From assembly GCA_021613535.1 (NCBI GenBank), contig CP075492.1, positions 310,001-374,000 of the forward strand: DNA of 64,000 nt, in the 5' to 3' direction. Below the pieces are notes generated by a model. It worked only from the letters and a program-made list of their open reading frames with translations. It made no database searches and was not told the DNA's origin. The position numbers were made by a program, and so were the translations under genes. Positions within the stretch are counted from its first letter, which is position 1, and each line of letters starts with the position of its first letter. Shown piece by piece: positions 36,709 through 47,786 of this stretch. The stretch comes from Adineta vaga (Eukaryota; Rotifera).

Positions 36709-37695
36709 AAGATATCATATTTCTAAAAGATTCGAGGTGCCATTTTTCATCTCGACTCGACTCGCTTCGCCTCGACGAATCTTCGCTTCGTTTCGGGCTC
36801 TGTTTTCTATTAGAATCTATAAGCATATGATCTTGTTAAATAATGTTTGGATCGAATTAATTTTGATTAGATGTGTCTTTTTCGATTTTCCTTTTAGTTT
36901 GCTTGAAGTAATCTTCGTTGATAATTTGGACTTTTTTTCATGAGATACCTAGTTATAATCATAATATAAACGGGCCCCCAACAGTCATACGTGATTTATA
37001 AAATAAATAGATAAAGTTATCCTACACATAAAACATACATTAGGTATATATAGGAATGGATTTAGTATTATGTATTAGATATAGATATACATAGTCCTGT
37101 AGATTTAGGAATAGATAGGAATAGATTTATGAGATATTAAGTTATAGTTATAGTATACATTCACAGCTGAATGAAAAAGGTTAAATATAAAATAAAAGCG
37201 TAAATGTTTGTACTTTTATAGCAAAAAAAGTACAATGGTTTTTATAAATTATAATTGTATAAAAATGGATATGGCTGTTTCATTGATGTAATATAAATAT
37301 GGAAAGGAAAAAGTTTGCAAATAATGAAATGCAGGTGGACGCCTTGTATTATACTTTATGTCTTTGTCGAAGGCTGATTAACCATTCTCATCATAATTGC
37401 AAGCAATTCATTAAAGCGAAGTGATAAATAGATATAGGATTGAGACTTTAAGTGTCTCGATTCTAGAGGAATGTGTGGGTGAAAATAAATACTCGTGAAG
37501 TAGAAGGGTTTCTTTGCTAATATCAAAACGAATTCCAACGCGTCCGCGTTTATTTTTTAACGCCCTTGCTCGTCAGTTACCATCATTCCTTTGCTGGTTT
37601 TATACTAGTCTGAATGAAATATTTTTGTATTTTTCTGAATACCGTTCCTCGTGGGGGATCGGTAGCGTTAAATGAATCTCAACGTAAGTTTTTCA
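36709..37695. other. No gene seen
   Basis: AT-rich spacer between two telomeric-like blocks. Near 36750-36790 is an imperfect CGACTCG/CTTCG repeat tract. No supported coding frame. Confidence 0.45.
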
Positions 37696-37770
37696 GGGTG
37701 TGGGTGTGGGTGTGAATGTCAGATAGATGTATTACCCACACCGACACCCACCCTCACCCACCCACACCCA
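37696..37770. repeat. Head-to-head telomeric repeat junction 1
   Basis: The G-rich block 37696-37714 (GGGTGTGGGTGTGGG...) is followed by a 19-bp spacer and then by a C-rich block 37734-37770 of the same TGTGGG-type repeat in reverse. G strands run 5' to 3' toward the centre from both sides, as in two chromosome ends joined end to end. The right-hand block forms the 3' end of the truncated ART gene. Confidence 0.85.
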
Positions 37771-38656
37771 ATGCGTCGATCTGCAGATGTAGATGACGAA
37801 TAAAGAATCCCATTTTAAGGATGGTATCGACTTCCAATGTTCGTAGAGCAAAATTAAGCTTTGGATAGAGGAACTGACAGTTATAGGTATACCACCAAAT
37901 AGGTGGATGTAATTGGTATTCTCGTTCGAATCTGGCTATATTGTCCCGTTCGGTTGGATTATCTGAGAATTGTTCACGAGAGTAGTCGCCTAATTTGCTG
38001 ATCATTTGTGGTTCGTCGTCTATTTCTAGAAGAATTTCTTTGAATAGTTGGGTGTACATAAAAGATGGCTCGAGATGGTCATGGTTTTGTTGTTGATTGA
38101 ATGAGTCCAGTGTAGTACTTTCTGCAACGAAACTCATCGGGGTGGCATCTTGGTTGCATCGCTGTGCTGCTTGTTGTAAGGCCATGTACATTGGCGTGAT
38201 TTCGTTGTATATGCCCTTGATTTTGTACCAATCCTGCGTCCATTGTTCTTGTTGTTCTTTGTCACTACAAAAGACAAAAATGGCATCCAATTGAGTGATG
38301 GTATCATGGATCTTTGGCACGACAGTTTGACCGATTGAACCTGAGATAATCAGGAAGATCTTAACCTCCTTGATTGCATGAAGATATTCGATGCATGGAT
38401 TGATTTCGGTAAAAGTATCTATGGTGTTGACAACTCCTCGAAGTTGCGTTAATGAGTCGTGAAAATCTTCGTTAGTTTGATCGATGTTAGCATCTAACCA
38501 AACCAGTACAAAATTTTGCACAAAATGCATACGTCTCAGTCTTCCATCAGTTCTGATTGTAGTGGTAGTGTATAGTGCCTCGTTGGATGAGAAGGGTGCT
38601 ACCGTGTTTTTGTTTGTAGGTACAGAGTCACTGGCTGTCATTGAGTTTCGATCCAT
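37754..38656 (-). pseudogene. ART-family gene truncated by telomeric repeat
   Basis: 300 codons from ATG 38656. It aligns along its length with the N-terminal region of the full ART-TPR gene at 56818-59970: VLVWLDANI, IISGSIGQTVVPKI, PSFMYTQL, PPIWWYT and MGFFI-HLH. The homology stops after the HLHLQ region, just before where the catalytic ART domain (YRGQG) would begin. The last residues LGVGG and the TGA stop are encoded by the telomeric block. So the regulatory-type N-terminal region remains without a catalytic domain. Any product would not be an active ADP-ribosyltransferase. Codon use and promoter-side sequence look normal. Confidence 0.85.
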
Positions 38657-38975
38657 AGTGCGCGTACTCGTAGAACTGAAATGTTCAAATTAAGAATAGT
38701 TGTTAAACTGCAGACAAACTCGGTCGTTTGATTGATGTGAGACTACCATGGACACTAATCAAAAAGCGCATGCAGACAACCGATCGCAGAAATTCTGTAT
38801 TTTGCCAACCCTAATCCAAAACTCAAAACATTCCCGATAACAGAAAAAAACCATTTCGACTACTCTTAGGACTATAAACAACCTATTAAATCTGTACAAC
38901 ATTTCTCTCAGCAAACTTTCCTTATACCGAAAGGTCCAAAACCGACTGTCTTACGGTGATATCAATCTGGATACC

Positions 38976-39669
38976 TGTAATTGATGCAATCACCACAACC
39001 ACACAACTTTTTCAGATTTCAGGACGATGCTTCCCACAACCACCCACAGATTGATGAGCTATGTTCTTAGAGACCTAAACTCACCTATTTTGATCGCGTC
39101 CTAACGAAAATAGACCGTCCATAAACATTCCAAAATCACCCCATCCAACACAACCACCCAGAATCTCTCTTATAGTCCTTACAAACGTCGGTGTGGGTGC
39201 CTACAACCACTCACAGAATTGCAAAATCTGCATTCTTGCAAGCACAAGTAGTATCCTCCCATCGAGTAGTAAGGAACTGAGTGAGCATCGGGGTGGGATT
39301 CATGTGGGTCTCAATTTAATGCGGGTGGGTGTGGATATCACGGAAGCGAATACGGAAGCCCTTGTCCACTTTGGCGTATTAAATTGAGACCCATATGAAT
39401 CCCACCCAGATGCTCACTCAGTTCCTTACTACTCGATGAGAGGATACTACTTGTGCTTGCAGGAATGCAGATTTTGCAATTCTGTGGGTGGTTGTGTTGG
39501 ATGGGGTGATTTTGGAATGTTTATGGACGGTCTATTTTCGTTAGGACGCGATCAAAATAGGTGAGTGTCGGTCTCTAAGAACATAGCTCATCAATCTGTG
39601 GGTGGTTGTGGGAAGCATCGTCCTGAAATCTGAAAAAGTTGGGTGGTTGTGGTGATTGCATCAATTACA
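38976..39669. repeat. Large near-perfect inverted repeat (palindrome)
   Basis: Left arm 38976-39320 (345 bp), loop 39321-39377 (57 bp), right arm 39378-39669 (292 bp). The arms match closely except for about 53 bp present only in the left arm (around 39160-39215), which looks like a local duplication of CAACCAC(C/T)CACAGAAT. Both arms hold degenerate TGTGGG-like patches, and the loop starts GCGGGTGGGTGTGG. No coding frame is supported. The structure could form a hairpin. Confidence 0.88.
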
Positions 39670-39924
39670 AGTGCCCCTTTCTTTATGACGCTTTAATCAC
39701 GTATGGTACAATGAAAATCAGCGAAGTAATTGGAAAGAAAGAAGGGAAGAAAATGACGATACCTATGATTCATCATATCGTCATGTTCTAATAAGTATGG
39801 ATATTTTCTGTTTCAGAAGGATGAATTTACAACTTGCATATTTCTGTCGACACAATTGAAAGACGTATACTAGCTGTAGAACACACGAGAAATAATCTAT
39901 ACAATTGACATGGATCTTCAACAG

Positions 39925-40327
39925 ACCATAAGTCCTGTCATTCCTGCAACAGCTTCATCAAATACACAATTCTAGATCCTCGAGATGCCGAAAAGTATAT
40001 GAAAATGGCTCAAGGCGAGCCTCATTTTCTTAAACTCATACACGAAACATTTACAGTTACTCACACGTTTACGAAAGGTTTGACACCAAGTGAGCTTCAC
40101 ATTTTGATATCACGAGCTACTCCAATTGCTAAGCAAAGACTTCTTCAACAAGTTCGACTGCTAAGTGATGGGCACGATGGACAGGCGATATTGTTGGCCT
40201 CAATCGAATTAGATCATAAGATGAGCAACTCGTGGGTTGTTCGTGCTGAATTTAAGAATGGAAAATTTGATTTACTTTCTGTTTTTGCAACACAAATTAA
40301 AGAGCTTAATGAAGCCAAGGTAGCAGC
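39925..40327 (+). pseudogene. Unknown gene fragment running into telomeric repeat
   Basis: An open frame with coding-like composition runs from a possible acceptor (CAACAG|ACC) near 39924, through ILDPRDAEKYMKMA and LLSDGHDGQAILLASIELDH, to IKELNEAK. It continues straight into the G-rich telomeric block at 40328. The frame stays open through the block to 40535 by chance. I do not recognise the family. It appears to be an internal or terminal exon broken at the telomeric junction. Confidence 0.55.
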
Positions 40328-40426
40328 GTGTGGTGTGGATGTGGGTGTGGGGTGGGTGTGGTTGTGGGGTGGGTGGAGGTGGGTGTGGATGTATAATCAT
40401 TTTCTCTCACACACCCACACCCACCC
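40328..40426. repeat. Head-to-head telomeric repeat junction 2
   Basis: The G-rich block 40328-40392 (variants of TGTGGG such as TGTGGGG and TGGAGG) is followed by a ~15-bp spacer and then by a C-rich block 40408-40426 ending CCCTAATG. Same polarity as junction 1. The left block truncates the coding frame from 39925. Confidence 0.85.
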
Positions 40427-41797
40427 TAATGTAAGATCATGTCGAATTTTTTTTTTCTATACCGTCAGAAACCGAGGGCTTTCGAAAAAACTGTTATCAT
40501 TGGGATTTTTGAATACAGAAAATCAATTTCAATAACGCTTACCAAAATGGAATAATGAAAATATTAATACAATGATTATTATTATGGATTTTGTTGTTTC
40601 TCGTTTGCTTTTAACTCTATTTGCTTTAGCTTTAAAAATCAAGAATAAAAATATATATGATTGTGTAAGGAAAAAACAGATGGATCATTTTACATCGATT
40701 TATTTATTATACTTCTGCTGCACCAAAACCGACTAATTTCTTTGGCGCAATTTGTTCGTCATTCTGTGAAGCATAAGCACATGTATATTCACCTCGGTTT
40801 ATATCAGATACCTGGCATAGAAAACATGATTACTCGTAGTGATTTTTTAATTCATTATAGTATGAATCCTGTTGTGTTTCAGTGTCGCTCCAAGCATACA
40901 AAGTAAAATGTTCTTTAATGGTTCTTTTTGTGGAAATCGAATTTCTATTGTTGAAAGAAAGTTTTCTAGAAACCCTCCAAAGATTCGATGAAGGTCCCAA
41001 CAATACTCCTGTTAGATTTCCCATCAGTTTTTACCTATGCAAACAAATTTTCATGTAGTTTCAATGAAAAATAAGCATTTTATCAAGAGATGACTTCCCC
41101 GTTTTTTTATACTCTCAATAAAAACGAGTTTTCTCTACAAAGGAAAGAAAAGGAAAAAAGAATACGGAGTTTCATGGATAACGGTATGATGGATCAAATG
41201 AGATAAAATATTTGACTATATTATTTACGTGAAAAACTTGATACATTTATAAAATCAACCTATAAACGATGCAGTTGATACGAGTCGAAGCGTCATCATC
41301 AATTAACTTTGAGTTCGAGAATCAATCTAATACTTGGTCTAGACTCAATTTTACATGCTAAATCCGAAAAGAAAAATGTTTGAAGATGAACAATATAGAA
41401 TAAAACAGACTTTTCTCGAGTATTTTGCATTTTTCGACCGGAAGGAACCATTCAGTAAGGTTAAAAACTAAATATCGGCGATCAGCACCTCAGACTCTAC
41501 GAAATGATGTAAAAAAAAATGTTTACTCGATTTTTGCATTGCCGGCACCTTAAAAATCATGTATGACATTTATGATCATCTGGTCATCATTGCATTTTTA
41601 GTGTTTCTTGAATCAGAAGAACCTCAACTTTTATTTATTTATAATCACACAAACAACATCAAATGATATATTTGATTTTCTCATAAATAAAGCAATTATT
41701 GTTACTCCTCGTATAATGTTCAATATAGTATGGTATTTGTTTGAGTCATTTGTCATTCAGATGTTTACCAAGCAGTTCTTGCTATTGCAATAGTTCA
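40427..41797. other. No gene seen
   Basis: AT-rich, with short open frames only. It contains the downstream region of the GPCR gene at its right end. Confidence 0.45.
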
Positions 41798-42733
41798 TCA
41801 GTTTCTTAAACGATTTCTTGCTATTATAATGGAAGCAATAGCGTTTCTTTGTCGTCGATTCAACCGAATAATCATTCGTATTTTCGATCGAAGTTCAGCT
41901 AATGCAGCCATCGATACAAAAGGAATAAATAATGTTACAAAGTAAGAGAAAAATAAAGTAACTAAGAAGAAATCCGTACTCACATCACGTGATAAACCAG
42001 CTGTATAAGCCGTATATAAAATTATAAATGGAAAGAAGAAAATAAAATAAAGAGCAGATAACACTAGTAATTGAAATAGCATCTTGCTGTAATTTCTCCA
42101 TTGAAATTGTTGACCCATTCGATATTTGCTATACCAAACACGTCCAATGAGTAATAAACTGAAAATGACAATCACAAAACCTGGTGTAATTAAGTCAACT
42201 ATACTATCCCACATAGCCAATGTTGGATAAATATGTGGACAATAATAAAGTCCGCATATTGTTAGGCTATAATCGTAAGGAACTTCACATGGTAACACCA
42301 AAAACATAAAAGTATAAAAAATAGATGGATAAATACTACAGAGAATCAATGGGAAATAATGAAAAACAAAACATTTGAATGGTGTTGAAGTTAAACTCTG
42401 ATGAAAAATGAGAATATGTCGTTCAATTGATGCCCAAGCCATGAGAATTGTTATTGATGGAGGTAACGTATAATCTATCCATACCCATATGAGACAAAAT
42501 GTGGGTGATGATACTAACGCTGTATGAGTACGATAGTAGTGCATGAACCAGATAAAATCAGTAACCATATAGCAAAGACCGAAACAATGAATGAGAATAA
42601 TAACATGATTGTGAAGACCTTTCCGTAGTGTTCGATCCATGAGAAAATAATACAGATTGAAAACATAACATACAATCGATGGAATTCCAAAGCTTAAGAG
42701 AAGCCAAAAGGAAACAATATTTGGTATTGCCAT
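41798..42733 (-). CDS. Rhodopsin-like seven-transmembrane receptor
   Basis: 311 codons, single exon, from ATG 42733. Seven hydrophobic segments alternate with short loops: near residues 8-30, 43-65, 78-105, 122-148, 172-195, 218-243 and 253-278. The DRY position after TM3 reads ERH (SIERHILIFH). A Cys before TM3 (FCLIWVW) and Cys residues in extracellular loop 2 could make the usual disulfide. The C-terminus is basic (RRQRNAIAS). It belongs to a GPCR type that is numerous in bdelloids; the ligand cannot be told. It acts at the plasma membrane through G proteins. It is intact, between two telomere-like junctions. Confidence 0.85.
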   Translation of the reverse strand: MAIPNIVSFWLLLSFGIPSIVCYVFNLYYFLMDRTLRKGLHNHVIILIHCFGLCYMVTDFIWFMHYYRTHTALVSSPTFCLIWVWIDYTLPPSITILMAWASIERHILIFHQSLTSTPFKCFVFHYFPLILCSIYPSIFYTFMFLVLPCEVPYDYSLTICGLYYCPHIYPTLAMWDSIVDLITPGFVIVIFSLLLIGRVWYSKYRMGQQFQWRNYSKMLFQLLVLSALYFIFFFPFIILYTAYTAGLSRDVSTDFFLVTLFFSYFVTLFIPFVSMAALAELRSKIRMIIRLNRRQRNAIASIIIARNRLRN

Positions 42734-42833
42734 ATTGATAGTCGATATTTTGTGATGGCTAAATAAAATAAACAGTTACTTATGATATATTTACAAGAAC
42801 GAACAGATAAACTCGATGTTGCAGTGCAAGAAC

Positions 42834-43722
42834 TATAGGGCTTGTCCACGCAACGCGACACTTGGCTGATCAAGTTTTGAAAAAACGTTTTTTCGAATTC
42901 CATTTATTCGAATAGATTTTTCGATGCACTTTTTTACGCTGATTACGAATCCGCCATTCATTTTGCGAACAAAACACTTTTTGTTGTAAGAAATCCAGTT
43001 TTAAACTTTTGAAAAACCGTATTTTGAAACTTTTGAGGTAAAAAATTTTTCAGAATTATTCAGAAAGGATACCTTTCGACGCAGAATTTCATTCTCTACA
43101 AAATGGTGTGTTTACTTTTCATTTTTGTAGTTATAGGTAATCCATAGACTGTCACACATTTTTCGACTTGCGGCTCGGTTTAGGAGCTTCCACATTGATG
43201 TATCAATCTGAGTTTCTAGTAGCATGCTGGTCTACACTGAAGGAACAGCATCTTAAAATATGAGATCATTGTGAGCATTTTAAGTGCCTCAAAATTGGTC
43301 AACAAAAAAGTGTGTCACAACGTTACGAAAAATGTCACAGCGTTACATTTGTTTTTTGCATTTTTTATTCGATGGAGAGGGCAGAAAAGAAAATCTTTTT
43401 TACCATCAGGAAGCTCGTCGAAAGCTCTACAACTTTTGTCCTCACAGTCTTTCGATTCTGAAGTGTCTTGCGCTGGAAATGCTAAAGAAAGGTGGATTAC
43501 TCGATACTGAGGGTCCTTTTATGTCACAGTGTTACGCGGTCTTAAATTCTTGATAGATAATCGATGACTAAACCAAATACACCCATTCTTGTATCCCTTG
43601 TAGAGGAAACCGAGCTTCATCGAATGCCGTTTGAACAAGCCTTCCAACTGTTTTCGTTCAAGAGATAATAAAGAAACAATATGTGAAAAATGTCACATCG
43701 TTACGTTTGGACAAGCCCTATA
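42834..43722. mobile_element. TA-flanked non-autonomous element with subterminal repeats
   Basis: The element 42836-43720 (885 bp) has inverted ends TAGGGCTTGTCCA and TA on both sides. Four copies of a 15-mer TGTCACANCGTTACG lie inside: 43313, 43333, 43522 and 43691. The last is part of the right end; a degenerate version lies in the left end. No transposase is seen; the short open frames at 43271-43553 have no motif. The TA duplication suggests the Tc1/mariner group. Confidence 0.75.
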
Positions 43723-45418
43723 ATCAAACACTCCATACAGATCTGAATAAGTCGAAAAATTTGAAGTATTTTCTATTTTCCCAACACTTTTTCTGATATT
43801 GAATCATCATGGGATATATTTCGAGTATGTGAGTACAAGAATGATTTATTTGATTGACTTCTATGGAGAAATCTTCCTGTGAAAACGGAACTAAATATTT
43901 TATCTGTTATTGTTCAGAACAGAAATGTTAAATGCTTAAAAGCTTTTCTATGTTGCTAGATTTTTATTTGACTAATGAATGAATATAGACAGCTTTTTTC
44001 TCATCCAACTGAAAAAATCACTGCTATTAAGTTGTTTGAAACAAATTTTTATAACATCAAAGAGATCGTTCATGCAATCGTTAACTCATCTTCGTAATAT
44101 AAAAGGCTGCGCAACTAAGACGTCTTACTTTTGAAAACCTTGTAATCATGTCTGCCGTATCTTTGATGTGTGCTCAGTAATTCTCTCATTAATTCTTCAG
44201 ATAGAGAAGCATTAAACAGGTCACGTTTCAACGATTTCAAAAGGCATTTCTTTCCATAAAATGGATAGAAAAAAGCTCTTTTATTTTTTCTCATTTTGTC
44301 TTTTGTGATGACGTTCTTGTCGTCTGTATGCTATTTATTCAGTTGAATAGCATGTGAAAAAAAAGTCTTGATCGTAATTCAACTACAATAATAAATATGA
44401 GGTTATGTGTACTTGACCCATTTTTGATCGAGAAAGTTTAATACATCACCTTTACCTTTAACAATAATTTATCACATTTTGTATCCTTTTAAATAACAAA
44501 CATGACTTTGAAATAGGCATTGCCTAGTCGAAATGCAGACCGATTAAGTGGTGAGAACGTCTTGTGCGTAAAGAGATTGGGAAAAAACGTTAAATGTATT
44601 TTTTCTTGCAGTGTTTCAACAACGAGTTATTTGTGTGTTGCACTGCTTCATTCACGTTTATGAGCCACATAACATCTACTATAATCTAAGTAAGGCAATG
44701 TACATGAAGTATAGATTGTATGTAAGTTAAACAGAGATCTAAATAAGATATTAGATAGTTTGATGGAAATGCCTCGAACATAAAGTAAAATAGAGACAAA
44801 TGGTATACGAACACTAACGATAAGAGCTATGTTTTGACTTCCAATCGCACGTTCATCATGAAATAATCGAATTAATATAGAGAATAATTTCTTTTTCGTA
44901 GATAAAAACAAGCATACCTGAATGATACATAAATTTGTGAGGGAACAAATTCTGTTATTTCATCCAGAGTATTAACATAAACACGAAAGTATCGAACTTT
45001 CATCTAGTTTATATTCATGAGCAATTGGTACTATTGTATCCATTCAACTGTTGTTATTTGTTGCTGTAGCCAACTTCAATATAAATGTATTTGAAATAGA
45101 AAAAAAATATTTCATCAGACTGATAGTATTTCGTTTATTGTGTATGAAGTAAAAAGAGTGTTACTTCTTTCCCATACTGCGACTATAGTGTTCAGAATAG
45201 AGAGGTTTTACTGTATATACATGTTTTTTTGCTACCTCTACCGTCCGTCATGAAAATAGAGACAGTAAACATCGGAAATTTGAAAATTTAAGAAAAATTT
45301 ATTAGCACAAAAAAGAAAAAATATGATTAAAATATTGGAACTGTTTCTTTCTATTGCAGAACGTTACGGTGATCTTGTAATGTTTCTCAGACGTTCGATG
45401 TTTCTAAAGCAAAATTGA
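43723..45418. other. No gene supported
   Basis: AT-rich. An 87-codon frame at 44911-44648 (minus) has hydrophobic stretches and might be the remains of another receptor, but nothing identifies it. Confidence 0.4.
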
Positions 45419-45495
45419 GGGTGGGTGTGGGTGTGGGTCTCTTCTCCATTACCACACCCACCTACACCCACACCCACTCACACCCACACCCACCC
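45419..45495. repeat. Head-to-head telomeric repeat junction 3
   Basis: The G-rich block 45419-45438 is followed by a ~13-bp spacer and then by a C-rich block 45452-45495 ending CACCCTAG. Same polarity as junctions 1 and 2. The first base of the right block completes the TAG stop of the ART gene that reads leftward from 49005. Confidence 0.85.
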
Positions 45496-45535
45496 TAGTT
45501 AAGAATCTCTTGCTCAATTTCTCTCTCATCTGGGC
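45495..45535 (-). pseudogene. 3' end of the MULE-interrupted ART gene
   Basis: This 41-bp remnant continues, in the same frame, the second exon of the ART gene on the far side of the transposon. After about 13 codons it ends in TAG (45495-45497), whose last base is the first base of the telomeric block. It includes one copy of the target duplication (45527-45535). Confidence 0.7.
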
Positions 45536-47786
45536 GGTGTGCCGTCGTTAGACCGAAAGGACAAAGACCGAATGGACTGATATCGAAAGAAAAAAAGAAG
45601 AAATAGTCGAATAGACAAATGTAGAAGAGAAAAAGGCAGAAAAGAAAAATGACGAAGGAAAAATATCGAATAGGACAAACGTCGAAAATTTCATTGAGTA
45701 TGATATTCTTTATTTTTAAGTTAATAACATACTATGACAGCCTAGACTAGACATAAGTGAAACATAATAGAAAAAAATTCATTTCTTTCGCTGTGCAACT
45801 GTAAATGACAGACCATCTAGATATTCCATAACTGTGATTACACCACCATAATATCGTTCATTTTAATTATTTATACGATGTTGAATAGCAATTGTTTTCG
45901 GTTGTTTTTTTCTCGTACCTAAACCAGCATTGAATTGAGTATACATATGGAAAAAGCGATTCTCCTCTCCTTGAAGGAAATGTATAAATGACCATATGTT
46001 AGGATGATGAATTTGTACTCGTCGATTGAAACGACTGTGGAATGCTAAATCAATAATAGAAGTGTTAGAATATATGGATAGAAAGATAAACCTTCAGCAT
46101 TATTGTTTGTTCGCATGGACAAACCATGGACACACCATTGAGAGACAGGAACCTTTGTAAACCATTGATCTTGAAAGTATTTCAATAAACCATTCATCGT
46201 GTCCCTCATTTGTGGCGACAAATTTCCTAATAATTGATCATATGTATCATCAATAATTGATTCGGGCAGTAGTGGTAGTGCCATTAGTTTCCTACAGAAA
46301 TATTTAATATCATCATCATTGTTGTAAATCGATGCTAATCCTAGTCGTTGTATATTTCTGTACACGGCTTGAGTGTAATGAAAATAACAAGATAAGTATG
46401 TCGCTGTAGGAAACTACATTAAATCAAAAATCGAAATACTTATGTCAAACTTGAGAAGTATAGAATATTCACTTCAGTTTTCACTACACCCACCAAAGCT
46501 GGTTCAAAGTCACTCATCACGACTTTTGGTTTAAATTCCAAATTCATTTCGCCAGCGACAGATTTTAATTCTTGAATCATGAACTGATATGTGGTTTTGA
46601 ATTTGTTCGGTAATAATCCGAATATACATGGAAATGCTAAATAGTAGAATTAATGTTTTTAATAGAAAAGCGAAAGAAAATGTATTTACTCACATTGATC
46701 AAATTTGATACAATGTATTGTGTAGACCTGATCAAATATCCGCGGGCACGTTGAAAAAGTGCCGTCCATAAGAATTGTTTCAGCTGTAAAGAGCATCTTC
46801 AGTTGTTCAGATGATCCAAATAAAATCATCCTCTGTCGTCTTGTAATCATCTTATCAGCAGCCAAGAACACATTGTTTCGCAATGTTTTTGTAAAGAAAT
46901 CAGGTATTTCAAACAATTGAGTTGTTGGAATAACAGGTGTTGCACGACGACGTGCTTTATTAATTGCACTGTCTAGAGAAAATAAAAAGTCTATCTATCG
47001 AAGTACTTTTTATAATAAAATATTCGCTTACTTATTTCACGTTCACTTGGTAAAATGGATATTGCTGCGAGTGACATCATGACCTTTTGACACTCTTCGT
47101 CATATATACGTGGAATAGGTGTTGTTTCTTGAATAGCTCGTTTTTTGACTTTTCCACGAAATTCACGAATAGCTTTTTCTTCACCTGCAGGATGACAATG
47201 TTCATTCTTTTGACGAACAAATTTATTCTGTAGATCAGTATGAATTTTTGCTGGACAACCATTGAATGTACACATCCAATATTTTGTGACATTTGCTTCT
47301 TGGTTCAGCTTGAATATGTATTTATTCAATTCAATCATAGGTTGTGTTTTTTGCGATAGAATAATAGAAATGGTCATTGGTGGTTGATTTTCTATCGTTC
47401 GAGATGAAGATGATGTGGTCATGATCAGAAATTTACAGATATGTCGTGTTGTTATTTTTTATTTAGTTCAGTCGAGATCGAACGTGACGTGTCGTCGTTT
47501 CTACTGGTATCAGTTCCATACCAATAGAATCGTCACATAATATTACAACTGGTAGAGGATTATACTTTATTTTCATTAGAGACATCATGTTCGCATGCAT
47601 CTTTATTTTCGATATTTTTCCTTTCGATATTTCTCTTTCGATATTTTTCTCTTTCGGCGTTAATCTATTCGACATTTAGACATTCTACATTTTTCCCCTT
47701 CTTTTATCTTTTTTCGACTTTTTGCTTTCGATATTAGTCCATTCGGTCTTTGTCCTTTCGGCCTAATGACGGCCAACCATCTGGGC
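45527..47786. mobile_element. Mutator-like element (MULE), apparently intact
   Basis: The element 45536-47777 (2242 bp) is flanked by the 9-bp duplication CATCTGGGC (45527-45535 and 47778-47786). Its ~50-bp terminal inverted repeats share GCCGTCRTTAGRCCGAAAGG and ACAAAGACCGAATGGACT. A nine-base duplication and long terminal repeats are typical of MULEs. It carries one spliced transposase gene on the minus strand. Confidence 0.93.
45863..47422 (-). CDS. MULE transposase with FLYWCH zinc finger (five exons)
   Basis: It starts at ATG 47422. Exons are approximately 47422-47032, 46972-46702, 46636-46451, 46415-46093 and 46045-45863, joined by 43-66-bp GT-AG introns. The N-terminus is a FLYWCH-type C2H2 finger (YIFKLN...YWMCTFNGCPAKIHT...EHCHP) for DNA binding. 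The catalytic D-D-E core is complete: D in MDGTF, D in VVMSDFEPA and E in NNNAEAFH, with a CHxH-like CYFHYTQAVYR before the last. No stop or frameshift is seen after splicing, so it is probably functional. Splice junctions keep frame (for example EREI|N-SAINKARRR). It cuts and joins the element's own ends. Confidence 0.88.

Noticed and set aside
37696-37770. True chromosome end
   Set aside because: The blocks are short, inverted in pairs, and have ordinary sequence on both sides.
40393-40535. Extension of the 39925 frame through and beyond the telomeric block
   Set aside because: The residues are encoded by repeat and then by unrelated sequence; open by chance.
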